From NCBI GenBank assembly GCA_013152325.1, contig JAADGN010000024.1, positions 1-58,277 on the forward strand: a stretch of 58,277 nt of DNA, given 5' to 3'. Below, piece after piece: positions 8,594-17,791 of this stretch. The DNA is from Chloroflexota bacterium (GTDB lineage: Bacteria; Chloroflexota; Anaerolineae; Anaerolineales; Villigracilaceae). Under the pieces are notes generated by a model, which saw only the letters and a list, made by a program, of their open reading frames with translations, did not search any database and was not told the DNA's origin. A program made the position numbers and the translations under genes. The number at the start of each line of letters is the position of its first letter. Positions within the stretch are counted from its first letter, which is position 1.

Positions 8594-8622
8594 TTGACCT
8601 TGCCCCTTTTTTTGCCTATACT
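8594..8622 (+). promoter_or_regulatory. sigma-70-type promoter of the UPF0173 hydrolase gene
   Basis: TTGACC (8594-8599), a 17-bp spacer and TATACT (8617-8622), giving a leader of about 35 nt. It is back to back with the channel promoter. Confidence 0.75.
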
Positions 8623-8663
8623 ATGAATGGTCTCTGATATTCATAAATCACAAGGAGGACGTG

Positions 8664-9350
8664 ATGACTGACAAACTTACCTGGTACGGCCATGCCACGC
8701 TTGGGCTGGAGACAGGCGGCTACAAACTGTTGATTGACCCCTTTTTCAGCGGCAATCCGTCCGCGAGCACCAGCGCGGACAAGGTGGATGCGGATTTCAT
8801 CCTCGTCAGCCACGGGCACGGCGACCACGTCGGCGATGCGGTGGCCATTGCCAAACGCACCGGCGCAATGGTGATCAGCAATTTCGAGATCGCTACCTGG
8901 TTCAGCGGGCAGGGGGTGGAGAAGACGCACCCGCAGCATCTGGGTGGCGGGTTCAGACATCCCTTTGGTTATCTCAAACTGACCCTGGCGTTGCACGGCT
9001 CGGCGCTGCCGGACGGCTCCTATGGCGGCAACCCGGCCGGCTTCCTGTTGACCACCAACGAGGGGGTGAAAATTTACATGGCCCAGGATACCGGCCTGTT
9101 TGGCGACATGGCCCTGATCGGCGAAGAGGGACTTGCCCTGGCAGTTCTCCCCATCGGCGACAACTTCACGATGGGCCCTGATGATGCGCTCAAGGCGGTC
9201 AAGCTCTTGCGCCCGAAGGCGGTCATCCCGATCCACTACAATACCTGGGATTTGATTTCGCAAGACCCGACCGGTTGGGCCAGCCGTGTGGAAAAAGAGA
9301 CCGACACAAAGGTTGTCGTGCTCAAGCCGGGAGAGAGTTATTCTTTCTAG
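8664..9350 (+). CDS. UPF0173 metal-dependent hydrolase (metallo-beta-lactamase fold)
   Basis: 228 residues, the usual length of UPF0173 proteins. The metal-binding motif HGHGDH is in FILVSHGHGDHVGDA (about residues 48-62). Further ligands are likely in AQDTGLFGD and in PIHYNTWD near the C-terminus. AAGGAGG lies 5 nt before the ATG at 8664; a GTG three bases upstream is in frame but too close to the RBS. The family's natural substrate is not known. Divergence from the ion channel gene through a short promoter region may indicate shared control, but no common pathway is evident. Confidence 0.88.
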   Translation: MTDKLTWYGHATLGLETGGYKLLIDPFFSGNPSASTSADKVDADFILVSHGHGDHVGDAVAIAKRTGAMVISNFEIATWFSGQGVEKTHPQHLGGGFRHPFGYLKLTLALHGSALPDGSYGGNPAGFLLTTNEGVKIYMAQDTGLFGDMALIGEEGLALAVLPIGDNFTMGPDDALKAVKLLRPKAVIPIHYNTWDLISQDPTGWASRVEKETDTKVVVLKPGESYSF

Positions 9351-9531
9351 CCTCGCAAAGGCAGGGGCGGATGACGACTCTTAAAGTTTGAATTTGAGAG
9401 TGGGTACAGCTTGCCCCTCCATACCCCTGCCTTCGGGGCGTACCCGCGCCTGCGGTTCACGAAAAGATCGTTGACGTTTAATATTTCCCTCGCAAGCAAG
9501 GGATATAATCAGGGGCAGGAGCTACCCGACT

Positions 9532-10173
9532 ATGCCTGTATTTAAAAGCGCTGACCGCCGCAAAGAAGAAGAACGCATCCGCGAAGAAAACCGTCTGCCG
9601 CCTGGCCAGGCGCTGACGCTTAAATTCCCCGTCCTGCACTATGGGCCGGTGCCGCCTTTCAATCCGGCCACCTGGGTTTTTCGCGTTTGGGGTGAAGTCG
9701 AAGAGGAAAAAAGCTGGACTTGGGACGAATTCCAAGCCTTGCCGCGCACGCGGGTTAAAATGGACATCCATTGCGTAACGCGCTGGAGCAAGGCGGATAC
9801 CGTTTGGGAGGGCGTTTCGATACGGACGCTGATCGAGCAGGGTTTCATCAAACCCAAACCGACGGCCAAATACGTGATGCAGCATGCCGAGTACGGCTTC
9901 ATGGTCAATTTGCCGCTGGAGGTCGCCTTGCAGGAGAATTTCCTGATGGCGACGCATTTCAATGGCGAGCCGCTGACCCCTGATCATGGTTACCCGTTGC
10001 GCGGCGTGGTGGGCTATATCCCCGATCGGCCGGATTTGAAGACACCCTATTTCTGGAAAGGCGCCAAATGGCTGCGCTCCCTCGAATTCATGCGTCAGGA
10101 TCGGCTCGGTTTCTGGGAGCAGGCCGGCTACCATAACGAAGCCGATATCTGGAAGGAACAGCGCATCCGTTAA
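9532..10173 (+). CDS. sulfite-oxidase-fold molybdopterin oxidoreductase, cytoplasmic
   Basis: 213-residue member of the oxidoreductase molybdopterin-binding (sulfite oxidase/YedY-like) family. The molybdenum-coordinating cysteine is C81 in KMDIHCVTRWS; DHGYPLRGVVGYIPD and KGAKWLRSLEFM are typical of the domain. The protein starts with a charged, soluble segment and has neither a twin-arginine signal nor a membrane helix. It is therefore probably cytoplasmic, unlike MsrP/YedY. A -10 TATAAT at 9504-9509 and AGGAG at 9517 precede the ATG. MobA, needed for the guanylylated cofactor, is encoded at 35152, although sulfite-oxidase-family enzymes typically use the non-guanylylated form. The substrate is unknown. 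Confidence 0.85.
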   Translation: MPVFKSADRRKEEERIREENRLPPGQALTLKFPVLHYGPVPPFNPATWVFRVWGEVEEEKSWTWDEFQALPRTRVKMDIHCVTRWSKADTVWEGVSIRTLIEQGFIKPKPTAKYVMQHAEYGFMVNLPLEVALQENFLMATHFNGEPLTPDHGYPLRGVVGYIPDRPDLKTPYFWKGAKWLRSLEFMRQDRLGFWEQAGYHNEADIWKEQRIR

Positions 10174-10180
10174 AACAAAA

Positions 10181-10202
10181 GGATGGGATTTGCATCCCAT
10201 CC
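10181..10202 (+). terminator. hairpin after the molybdoenzyme gene
   Basis: GGATGGGAT and ATCCCATCC pair perfectly around a TTGC loop, 7 nt after the stop codon. There is no strong T-run behind it; the terminator at 10224 follows. Confidence 0.5.
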
Positions 10203-10223
10203 AGGCATATGTGTTTTCGCGAG

Positions 10224-10260
10224 AAAAACTCCCGCAGGTCCGAAACCTGCGGGAGTTTTT
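10224..10260. terminator. bidirectional intrinsic terminator between convergent genes
   Basis: A perfect 16-bp stem (10224-10239 with 10245-10260) includes AAAAACTCCCGCAGGT and loop CCGAA. The A-run on one side and T-run on the other make it work in both directions. Its last base is shared with the stop codon of the minus-strand baeRF-like gene. Confidence 0.92.
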
Positions 10261-11357
10261 TAGTATCGCAACAATCCGCCGATGCCGATTTCTTTCATGG
10301 TTTCGTTGTCGCGTACGACCTCCACCTCGCTGCCCGCCTGCATTGCCTGCCGAACGGCCATCTCGACCGCATCGGGGATTTGCGTAAAACCCTTGCCGCA
10401 GAAGGGACAGGTTTTCGGTTTCTGCGTGGTAATGTAGCCGCAGCCTTCGCACCTGTAGCCGGATGCGTGGAATTCATCGTGGACGATCAAGGTTTGCACG
10501 CGGCCCTCACGCACCGCGGTCAGCGTATCGTCCAGCCGGACGACGCCCTCACCGCCTTTGGCGGCTGCGGTGACCATCTGCGTTACCAGGCGAGCCTCCC
10601 GCTTTTGTTCGGCTTCGCTGCCAATTTTTGTCGCACGTTCCAGTATGTCTTTCGGGTTGGAGGTTATGCTCATTGGCAATGTGCCCACGATCAGACTCTG
10701 CCAGGTTTTGGGCAGAAGACTGCGGAATTTTGCTGTGTTGCTCTCCGTTCCGCCGATCAGGATGCGGCGCACATGGTTCTCTTCGAAGAAGCGCACTGCG
10801 AAATCTGCCGCGTCTTTGATGTTGCGCTCGGCCACGGTCTTGCTGGAATGCGTTTGCCCCGATGCGCCGCCGCGCCGTCCGCGGACGCTGGAGGCGTTGC
10901 CGCGTTTGGTATGCCGGACATCCTCGCCCAGCACTCCCTCTTGCTCTATCAATTCTCCCAGGTGGAACAGGAACAGCCGCGCGCCCTGCTTGTCAACCAA
11001 CACAACGCCGTAACTGCCATAAGCGTCCAGCAGGTGAGCCAGCGGTTTGAAATAAGGACGATTGGCGACGTGTACGCGGCTGTGTACCGGCACGGCTAAC
11101 GGATAGGCACGGAAAAAATCTTGCGCAGCGCAGGAAAACATGGCAATGCTGCGTCTACTCCGATCTCGTTCGTGTTCAAAATATTGCAAGACCGCAGCAG
11201 TGTCTTCGGGCAGGTCAACTTCTTTAAGCAGAGTACGCAGATTTAGTTTGTATACGTCTACATTGCCTTCCGACAAATCGGTGTTCAAATACACGCTTAA
11301 TACTGGATCAGGACTTACATACTCCAGCAGTTCACGCAGAGCACTGTCCGTTAACAT
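10260..11357 (-). CDS. bacterial archaeo-eukaryotic release factor (baeRF/Vms1-like) family protein
   Basis: 365 residues with the eRF1/Vms1-like three-domain layout of baeRF proteins. Motif-like segments are SVYLNTDLSEG (residues 21-31), YGVVLVDKQGARLFLFHLG mid-protein and RRILIGGTESNTAKFRSLLP. The C-terminal third has a four-Cys zinc ribbon, CEGCGY followed by CPFCGKG. The GGQ loop of true release factors is not seen. Related proteins act at ribosomes or on peptidyl-tRNA; whether this one hydrolyses it is unknown. The ATG at 11357 has AAAGGAG 6 nt upstream; a further 37 codons are open upstream, but without a good RBS. It follows dnaJ and htrA on the same strand, 143 nt behind htrA. Confidence 0.75.
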   Translation of the reverse strand: MLTDSALRELLEYVSPDPVLSVYLNTDLSEGNVDVYKLNLRTLLKEVDLPEDTAAVLQYFEHERDRSRRSIAMFSCAAQDFFRAYPLAVPVHSRVHVANRPYFKPLAHLLDAYGSYGVVLVDKQGARLFLFHLGELIEQEGVLGEDVRHTKRGNASSVRGRRGGASGQTHSSKTVAERNIKDAADFAVRFFEENHVRRILIGGTESNTAKFRSLLPKTWQSLIVGTLPMSITSNPKDILERATKIGSEAEQKREARLVTQMVTAAAKGGEGVVRLDDTLTAVREGRVQTLIVHDEFHASGYRCEGCGYITTQKPKTCPFCGKGFTQIPDAVEMAVRQAMQAGSEVEVVRDNETMKEIGIGGLLRY

Positions 11358-11500
11358 GGTTATCTCCTTTTGTGACTCGCCCCGTACTATCCAACTAAGT
11401 CGCTTGACCGGGAGCCGGAACTTGACTGAGACCGAGGCTGCCGAGGCCTCAATTTGCAGGCATTTCACTCCTTATGGGTACTGATCTCTGTTCCCTGTCT

Positions 11501-12652
11501 TTATGGTCGTTTGGCCAGGGTGATGGTCAGATCGATTTCGTCGCCGTCGCGCAGGACGGTTAACGTGACCGTGTCGCCCGGCGATTTGTTGTTGATGAGG
11601 TACTTCAGGAGGTCATCGAATTGCAATACCGGCTGTCCATCGATCGCGGTGATCAAGTCGCCGCCTTGGGGCAGGCTGTCGATGCCGCTTTGGCGGGTCC
11701 CGGCTTGCACGCCGGCTCTATCGGCCGGGCTGCCCGGCGCAACACTGATCACGTAAGCGCCGGTGTAGCGCTCCAGCCCCAGGGCGTCGATCTCGTGCAA
11801 ACTTAGTTCGCTGAGCGCTGAGATGCCGATATAGGGGTAATCGTATTTGCCATCTTCGATAAGACCCGGCACGACCCGTTTGACGATATTGATCGAGACG
11901 GCGAAGCCGATACCGGAGTTGAGTGGGTCGCCGGCCTCGGTGTAGTTCGTTGTGCGGATGGCGCGGTTGATGCCGATGACCTCGCCGCTCAGGTTGAACA
12001 GCGGCCCGCCTGAATTCCCGGGGTTGATGGCTGCGTCGGTTTGGATGATGTCGCCAGCGGTGAAAAAGCCGCCGCCGGGGGCGTCGTGCGCCGAGTCGAG
12101 CGTCCGGCCCAGGGCGGAGATGATGCCGGTGGTCATTGTGCCGCTTAACCCAAAGGGGTTGCCGATCGCGACCACGGTCTGGCCGACCTTGAGTTGATTC
12201 GAGTCGCCCATCCTGAGCGGATACAATTCCTCCGCCGGAACGTCCACCTTGATCACGGCCAGGTCCGAGTCCAGGTCGGTGCCGATGACCGTGCCATAGG
12301 TTTTGTAGCCGGAGGCGAAATCCACTTCCACTTGCTTGGCGCCATCAACGACGTGGAAGTTGGTCACTATGTGACCCTGGTCGTCGAGCACGAAGCCGGA
12401 GCCCAGGCCGCCTCCCTGGTCGGTTATCACGCGAATCGAGACGACGCCGGGGAGCGCCTGCTCATACAGGGCCGTTAGCGCTTCCTGCTGGGGAATGGAG
12501 ACGGTGAGGTTCTCTTGCGGCGGCTGTGACTGGGGCGGCGTTCCGGTTTCAATCGCGGCAGGGGGCGGCGAAGCCACCGGGGTGAGACCCGTCGCCTGGC
12601 AGGCCAGGGCTGCCAGCACCAGTACCGATAAAATGATCCAGATACGTTTCAT
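11501..12652 (-). CDS. htrA: HtrA/DegP-like serine protease, membrane-anchored lipoprotein
   Basis: Trypsin-fold protease with a PDZ domain for envelope protein quality control, 383 residues. An N-terminal hydrophobic segment ends at C18 (ALAC), a plausible lipoprotein site, followed by a Pro/Thr/Gln-rich linker. The catalytic triad is intact: H100 (VTNFHVVDGA), D130 (LDSDLAVI) and S214 (NPGNSGGPL). One PDZ domain occupies about 275-380. It starts 39 nt after dnaJ with AGGAG before the ATG, so the two probably form an operon from the promoter at 13621. Confidence 0.92.
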   Translation of the reverse strand: MKRIWIILSVLVLAALACQATGLTPVASPPPAAIETGTPPQSQPPQENLTVSIPQQEALTALYEQALPGVVSIRVITDQGGGLGSGFVLDDQGHIVTNFHVVDGAKQVEVDFASGYKTYGTVIGTDLDSDLAVIKVDVPAEELYPLRMGDSNQLKVGQTVVAIGNPFGLSGTMTTGIISALGRTLDSAHDAPGGGFFTAGDIIQTDAAINPGNSGGPLFNLSGEVIGINRAIRTTNYTEAGDPLNSGIGFAVSINIVKRVVPGLIEDGKYDYPYIGISALSELSLHEIDALGLERYTGAYVISVAPGSPADRAGVQAGTRQSGIDSLPQGGDLITAIDGQPVLQFDDLLKYLINNKSPGDTVTLTVLRDGDEIDLTITLAKRP

Positions 12653-12691
12653 GCCTTACTCCTGTTTCGAAATATTGATGGGGCGTGCTGC

Positions 12692-13603
12692 TTATTTCTT
12701 CCGGGATGCCTTTTCGAGCAATGTTCTTTGCTCGGCGGTCAGCTTTTTGGGGATCTTGACTTTGACGCGTACGTACAGGTCGCCTTTCTCCTGGGGATTG
12801 CGCAACTTGGGCATCCCGCGTCCGGCCAGACGAAAGACCTGCTCCGGCTGCGTGCCGGGCGGAATGGTCAAAACGACTTTGCCGTCCAGCGTTCGCACAT
12901 TTGCCTCGCCGCCCAAAATGGCAGTGAAAACGTCAATCGTGGTCGTGGTGTGCAGATTGCTGCCTTTGCGTTTAAAGTGGGGATGGTCGGCGACTGTGAC
13001 CTTGAGATACAGGTCGCCGCCGCCGGGGGCCTCTCCCTTGACGCGCACTTTCGTGCCGGTGCGTGCTCCGGGCGGAATTTTGACCTGGATGCGCCGTTTG
13101 CCGTTTTGCAGCAGCCGCGTCGCGCCGTGATAAGCCTCCTCGAGCGAGATCGTGATCGGCTGTTCGTAACGGCGCTGGGGCGCGCGTTGACGTTGGCGTG
13201 GGGCCGTTCCCATGCCCATGCCTCCCAATCCGCCGAAGATGGCCTGGAAGAAATCCGAGAAGCCGCCTCCGCCGAAGATGTCGTTCAGATCTTCGTAGAC
13301 TACACGTCCCCCACTGCCGGGTTGGCCGGTGGCCCAGTCGCCCCAGTTAAAATCACCGGGTGCGCCGCGTTGCTGCCATTGCGAATAAGAAGCGCCTAAC
13401 TGGTCGTAACGTGCTCGCTTTTTTGGATCGCTTAAAACCTGGTAGGCCTCGTTGATCTCTTTAAAATGCTCTTCAGCCTGCGTGTCGTCCGGATTGCGGT
13501 CCGGATGAAACTTCATCGCGAGTTTGCGATAGGCTTTTTTTATCTCATCCTGGCTGGCTTTACGCTCGACGCCTAGAATTTTGTAATAGTCTTTATACTC
13601 CAT
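12692..13603 (-). CDS. dnaJ: DnaJ-family co-chaperone lacking the zinc-finger domain (CbpA-like)
   Basis: 303-residue J-protein of class B architecture: J domain (3-70) with H33-P34-D35, a Gly-rich segment about 105-140 ([22 protein letters not shown]), then the two C-terminal substrate-binding domains. No CxxCxGxG repeats are present, so it is not a type I DnaJ. It stimulates the DnaK ATPase; no dnaK or grpE is nearby. It is first gene of the likely dnaJ-htrA unit, and its promoter is a clear sigma-70 site with a leader of only about 10 nt. No CIRCE element is visible upstream. Confidence 0.92.
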   Translation of the reverse strand: MEYKDYYKILGVERKASQDEIKKAYRKLAMKFHPDRNPDDTQAEEHFKEINEAYQVLSDPKKRARYDQLGASYSQWQQRGAPGDFNWGDWATGQPGSGGRVVYEDLNDIFGGGGFSDFFQAIFGGLGGMGMGTAPRQRQRAPQRRYEQPITISLEEAYHGATRLLQNGKRRIQVKIPPGARTGTKVRVKGEAPGGGDLYLKVTVADHPHFKRKGSNLHTTTTIDVFTAILGGEANVRTLDGKVVLTIPPGTQPEQVFRLAGRGMPKLRNPQEKGDLYVRVKVKIPKKLTAEQRTLLEKASRKK

Positions 13604-13620
13604 AGTGGATACCTAATCTG

Positions 13621-13650
13621 ATTCTACGCACAGCAGGGTTCTAAAGTCAA
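13621..13650 (-). promoter_or_regulatory. promoter of the dnaJ-htrA unit
   Basis: On the minus strand TTGACT (13650-13645), an 18-bp spacer and TAGAAT (13626-13621). Transcription should begin about 10 nt before the dnaJ ATG. Vegetative-type hexamers, not a heat-shock sigma signature. Confidence 0.7.
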
Positions 13651-13793
13651 GCGCCTAAGGGCAGGTCTAATACAACTCTAACCTAGCAGTTGGGGCGCCT
13701 GGCGTGTTGGTGACAGGTGTCGTGAAGGAAAAAACAGCGGCCGGTGCACAACCGACCACTGCTCATTGCGGACTGCCTGTTGATTGCGGGCGG

Positions 13794-15473
13794 TTATATC
13801 CAGGTCGGTTCTTCATAGGTCCCGAAGGCCTCTTTCATCACGTCGATGATCTCGCCCAGTGTGGCGTAGGCGCGAACAGCATCCAGGATGAAGGGCATGG
13901 TGTTCTCCGTGCCCTGACAGGCGATGCGCAGCCGGTCGAGAGTCTGCCCGACGCGGCCATTGTCGCGCGTCTGGTGGACTTCCTCCAGGCGCTTGACCTG
14001 GCGCTGATACCCTTGCGGATCCATTTCCAGGAGCGGGATGGCAAGCGGCTTGTTTTCCGCATAGGCGTTCACGCCGACGATCTTGCGTACATTCTGGTCG
14101 ATTTCGCGCTGATAGCGGTAGGCCGCGTCGGAGATTTCGCTTTGGAAGAAGCCCTTCTCGATGGCGGGCAGCACGCCGCCCAAATCTTCGATGCGGCGGA
14201 AATAATCGTAGGCCTGTTTCTCGATGCGGTCGGTCTGCGCCTCGACGAAGAACGAACCGCCCAGCGGGTCGATGGTATTTGTCACGCCTGATTCCTCGGC
14301 GATGATCTGCTGTGTACGCAGCGCAATCGTGACGGCTTGCTCGGATGGCAGGGCCAAAGCCTCGTCCAGGCTGTTGGTGTGCAGCGACTGCGTCCCTCCC
14401 AGGACGGCGGCCAGCGCCTGGACAGCCACGCGCACCACGTTGATCTCTGGCTGCTGCGCGGTCAGCGAAGCGCCCGCCGTCTGCGTGTGGAAGCGCATCA
14501 GCCAGGAGCGCGGATTCTTTGCCCCGAAGGTTTCACGCAACTCGCGCGCCCAAATGCGGCGTGCAGCGCGGAACTTGGCGATTTCCTCGAAGAAGTCGTT
14601 GTGTGAGTTGAAGAAGAGCGACAGGCGCGGCGCGAAGGCGTCCACGTCCAGGCCGCGATCGAGCGCCCAGCGGACGTATTCGAATCCGTCCGAGAGTGTG
14701 AATGCCAACTCCTGGGCCGCGGTCGAACCGGCCTCGCGGATGTGGTATCCGGAGATGCTGATCGTGTTCCACTGCGGGACGGTGCTCGTCCCGTATTCAA
14801 TCGTGTCCACCACCAGCCGCATCGAAGGCTCCGGCGGGAAGATGTATTCTTTCTGGGCAATGTATTCTTTGAGAATGTCGTTCTGGATCGTGCCGCGCAA
14901 TTGGTCGGGGCGTACGCCCTGCTTTTCCGCTGCGGCAATGTACATGGCCCAAATTATTGCCGCGGGCGAGTTGATGGTCATGCTGGTGGAGACTTTATCG
15001 AGCGGGATGCCGTCCAGCAGGATTTCCATGTCTTTGAGCGAGGAGATGGCCACTCCGCATTTGCCGAACTCGCCCAGCGCTTCGGGCGCGTCGCTGTCGT
15101 AGCCCATCAGCGTGGGCAGATCGAAGGCGATGGAAAGGCCGGTTTGACCTTCCTTGAGAAGATATTTGAAGCGGGCGTTGGTCTCCTCCGCGGTGCCGAA
15201 ACCGGCGAACATGCGCATCGTCCACAGGCGGCCGCGGTGCATGGTCGGGTGCACGCCGCGCGTGTAGGGATATTCGCCGGGCAGGCCGAGGTCCCGTTCG
15301 TAGTCCAACTCGGCCACGTCCAGCGGCGTATAGAGTCGTTTGATCGGCTCGGAGGAAGTCGTAATAAATTGTTCGCGGCGTTCGGGGAATCTGGCGGTTG
15401 CCTTCTGAAGCGTGGTTTCTGTCCATTTCTTCAATGATTGCCGGAGACGGGTCAACTTCTCGCTGTCGTACAT
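13794..15473 (-). CDS. acyl-CoA mutase large subunit (methylmalonyl-CoA mutase-like, B12-domain-less)
   Basis: 559 residues covering the substrate-binding TIM barrel of the coenzyme-B12-dependent acyl-CoA mutases; the cobalamin-binding domain must be a separate polypeptide, and none is in this window. [17 protein letters not shown] and [10 protein letters not shown] are family signatures. In the substrate-recognition segment, [17 protein letters not shown] carries H75 and H79 where classic methylmalonyl-CoA mutases often have Tyr, so isobutyryl-CoA or another acyl-CoA is also possible. Start at 15473 chosen for AAAGGAG 7 nt upstream; the frame stays open 47 codons further without signal. An extended -10 lies at 15511. 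Confidence 0.85.
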   Translation of the reverse strand: MYDSEKLTRLRQSLKKWTETTLQKATARFPERREQFITTSSEPIKRLYTPLDVAELDYERDLGLPGEYPYTRGVHPTMHRGRLWTMRMFAGFGTAEETNARFKYLLKEGQTGLSIAFDLPTLMGYDSDAPEALGEFGKCGVAISSLKDMEILLDGIPLDKVSTSMTINSPAAIIWAMYIAAAEKQGVRPDQLRGTIQNDILKEYIAQKEYIFPPEPSMRLVVDTIEYGTSTVPQWNTISISGYHIREAGSTAAQELAFTLSDGFEYVRWALDRGLDVDAFAPRLSLFFNSHNDFFEEIAKFRAARRIWARELRETFGAKNPRSWLMRFHTQTAGASLTAQQPEINVVRVAVQALAAVLGGTQSLHTNSLDEALALPSEQAVTIALRTQQIIAEESGVTNTIDPLGGSFFVEAQTDRIEKQAYDYFRRIEDLGGVLPAIEKGFFQSEISDAAYRYQREIDQNVRKIVGVNAYAENKPLAIPLLEMDPQGYQRQVKRLEEVHQTRDNGRVGQTLDRLRIACQGTENTMPFILDAVRAYATLGEIIDVMKEAFGTYEEPTWI

Positions 15474-15510
15474 CAACTCACTCCTTTGGCGTGCCTGGGA
15501 TATGGTTGAA

Positions 15511-15516
15511 ATTATA
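15511..15516 (-). promoter_or_regulatory. extended -10 promoter of the acyl-CoA mutase gene
   Basis: Minus strand reads TGCTATAAT, an extended -10 box, 38 nt before the ATG. No clear -35 box. Confidence 0.5.
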
Positions 15517-15534
15517 GCACGAGTGAGTCTGACG

Positions 15535-17691
15535 TTATGCCTCCTCGCTTTTATCGGAAGCCACAATTTTTCCAGAGTCGGCGCGTTTGGCGCGGTAAAG
15601 ACGCCGGTCTGCAATTTCGATCAACCGGTCGGGGACGTTGGTATCGTGTGGAAAATTTGCCAGCCCCATGCAGGCGGAGAGATAGCGCTGGGTGGCGCGC
15701 GGCAGGTGCAGGTCACAGGCAGCTAGCGCCAGGCGCAGTTTTTCCGCCACGGAAACCGCGGTCTGCAGATTGGTTTCGGGCAGAATCAAGGCAAACTCGT
15801 CCCCGCCATAGCGGGCGACGAAGTCCGTTGCCCGCAGGCTGCGGGTCAGTGCGTGGGCTACTTGCTGTAAAACACTGTCGCCTATTGGATGGCCAAAGTT
15901 GTCGTTGATGCTTTTGAAGCCGTCCAGGTCTATCATGACCAGGGTAAAAGAGTTCTTGTAGCGGAAAGCACGGTGCATCTCGGCAGCTAAACGCTGGTCG
16001 AGCGCGCGCCGGTTCGGCAGTTCGGTCAATGGATCGGTCAGTGATTGTTCGGTGGCCTGGGCGTAGAGTGTGGCGCTGTGCAGGATCGCGCCGGCGCGTT
16101 CGGCGAACAGGCGTCCGATGCTCACTTCTTCTGAAGAGATGGCGTGGGCTTGGTCCCAGTAAACGGTCAGCGCGCCCATCATGTCGGTCGGGGAAGCGAG
16201 TGCAAAGATCGCGTAGGCATTGATCCCTTCTTCCCGTATCAGGTCGCGCAGGGGGATGGTTTGCTCATCGTCCCAGATATCGGGCACCAGAACGTAAGGC
16301 CGATTTTGCAAAAGACGACTTCCAGGGATTTCCTTGAAAAGGGCGTTGACGGCATTGATGTATTTGTCTGAAAGGCCGACTGAATACGTGCAGGTCAGCC
16401 GGTCGCTTTCAGAATCGCGCAGGAACAGCGCCGCGCGCTGGGATTTCAGTAGAACACGCGAAGTTTCCACAATCGTTGGCAGCAGGGTTTCATGCTGGAG
16501 GTCGGACGTCATATGCGTCATGCGGATGCTCAGCTCGCGCAGCAGTTCTGCCCGCTCAATGGTCTTGTTGTACAGATGTGCGCGCGAAATCAGCAGGGAT
16601 ACGATGTCCGCTGCCTGTTGTGCTCGCTGGATTTCTTCGGGGAGAAAGCGGCGAGGCTGTGCGTAGGCGATGGTTATGCCGCCCCAAAACTGCTTTTCCT
16701 GGTAGCTGGATAGCGGCAGACCCAACACGGAACGCGCCGCATAACGTTTTGCGACCTCCGGGCTGATGTATGGCGTGTCGAGGATGTCTTCGATGGCCAA
16801 CAAGGTGCCGGCCTCGCGCAGACTGTGGAGCAATGTTTTTTCGCCCTCGCGGGAAACGTCTGGGTCGCATTCTGTACAGGCCTGGCCGCAAATCGCTACC
16901 CGCCAGGTCTTCTGCCTTGCGGCGTCCCAGCGTGTCAGGCAGACGCCGTCGGCTTCCATCACGTCCATCAGATGTTCCACCAGAATCTGGTAAAGCTGGT
17001 GTACGTCCAGTTGGGTCAAAGACAGGCGCACGATTTCGTTTAGCCGGTCGAGAAATTTCCCCTGGGCTTCTGCCTTGGCCCAAGATTGATGGATCTGCCA
17101 TGAACGTCCGGAGACCATGATTCCGTCCAGGATCATGGCGCTGACGGTTAGGAACTCCAGGCCGCGGGCAAAGGTGCGGGGCAAGACTATGTTAAATACC
17201 GCTGGCGGAGGAAAAGGCTGCAACCACCCGGCAAGATAAGCCTCCATCAGTCCGGCATACAGGACGATAGCGGTGGTATTCAGAAACAACAATGGACGCA
17301 AAGGGAATATGACCGACAAAACGCTGATGTACAAAATGTACAACATGGGCAGTGGGCTCAGCGGTCCTCCAGTGACGTGGATGCCCACAGCGATGATGAT
17401 GAAATCTATGAACACTTGCCAGAAAAAAGCGTGTGAAAGCGCCCGTTGTTGTTCAGACGCGTCGCGTTTGTGCAGCGAACGGTAGAAACGCATGAAGAGC
17501 AGCGTCACAATGGCGTTAACCGCGACAAGTCCCTCTCCCGCCCAAAGCGCTTGTTTATCTGCCCAGAGAAACTGGGACAGCCCTCCGCCCAAAATAAAAA
17601 ACCAGCGCCACCAATTCGCGCGCCGAACTTGCTCAGAAAGATGAGAAAAGGGTAAAAGATAAGTGGACAGCATGAAGTTTTTCGTTTCCAC
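15535..17691 (-). CDS. membrane-anchored GAF-GGDEF diguanylate cyclase
   Basis: 718-residue signalling protein making cyclic di-GMP. The N-terminal ~200 residues hold about six hydrophobic segments, followed by a short coiled linker and two GAF-like sensory domains (about 225-375 and 395-545). A C-terminal GGDEF domain has an intact active site ([13 protein letters not shown]) and an RATD inhibitory I-site exactly five residues upstream, predicting product feedback inhibition. There is no EAL or HD-GYP domain. Start taken as GTG at 17691, 8 nt after AAGGG; an internal ATG at 17673 has no RBS. The input sensed by the membrane or GAF parts is unknown. Confidence 0.9.
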   Translation of the reverse strand: METKNFMLSTYLLPFSHLSEQVRRANWWRWFFILGGGLSQFLWADKQALWAGEGLVAVNAIVTLLFMRFYRSLHKRDASEQQRALSHAFFWQVFIDFIIIAVGIHVTGGPLSPLPMLYILYISVLSVIFPLRPLLFLNTTAIVLYAGLMEAYLAGWLQPFPPPAVFNIVLPRTFARGLEFLTVSAMILDGIMVSGRSWQIHQSWAKAEAQGKFLDRLNEIVRLSLTQLDVHQLYQILVEHLMDVMEADGVCLTRWDAARQKTWRVAICGQACTECDPDVSREGEKTLLHSLREAGTLLAIEDILDTPYISPEVAKRYAARSVLGLPLSSYQEKQFWGGITIAYAQPRRFLPEEIQRAQQAADIVSLLISRAHLYNKTIERAELLRELSIRMTHMTSDLQHETLLPTIVETSRVLLKSQRAALFLRDSESDRLTCTYSVGLSDKYINAVNALFKEIPGSRLLQNRPYVLVPDIWDDEQTIPLRDLIREEGINAYAIFALASPTDMMGALTVYWDQAHAISSEEVSIGRLFAERAGAILHSATLYAQATEQSLTDPLTELPNRRALDQRLAAEMHRAFRYKNSFTLVMIDLDGFKSINDNFGHPIGDSVLQQVAHALTRSLRATDFVARYGGDEFALILPETNLQTAVSVAEKLRLALAACDLHLPRATQRYLSACMGLANFPHDTNVPDRLIEIADRRLYRAKRADSGKIVASDKSEEA

Positions 17692-17708
17692 GTGCTTAAC
17701 CCTTATTA

Positions 17709-17764
17709 TTACAAACTATGCCCGAAATACAACTTACAAAGGTCTTACAAGATTCTGGTATACT
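17709..17764 (+). promoter_or_regulatory. TTACAA direct repeats and -10 box upstream of the DUF3090 gene
   Basis: TTACAA occurs at 17709, 17734 and 17745; the last two are spaced 11 bp, one helical turn. TATACT (17759-17764) is a good -10 box 27 nt before the ATG. Such 11-bp-phased repeats resemble OmpR/PhoP-type response-regulator boxes. The region is shared with the divergent GGDEF gene. Confidence 0.4.
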
Positions 17765-17791
17765 ACCGCAAATACTGTTCAGGTTTCCCCT

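Noticed and set aside
9351-9531. Structured RNA between the UPF0173 gene and the molybdoenzyme gene
   Set aside because: Only short, competing GC-rich pairings (CCCC...GGGG); no consistent fold.
11358-11468. 37-residue N-terminal extension of the baeRF-like protein
   Set aside because: The internal ATG has AAAGGAG at ideal distance; the extension begins at GTG with the RBS too close.
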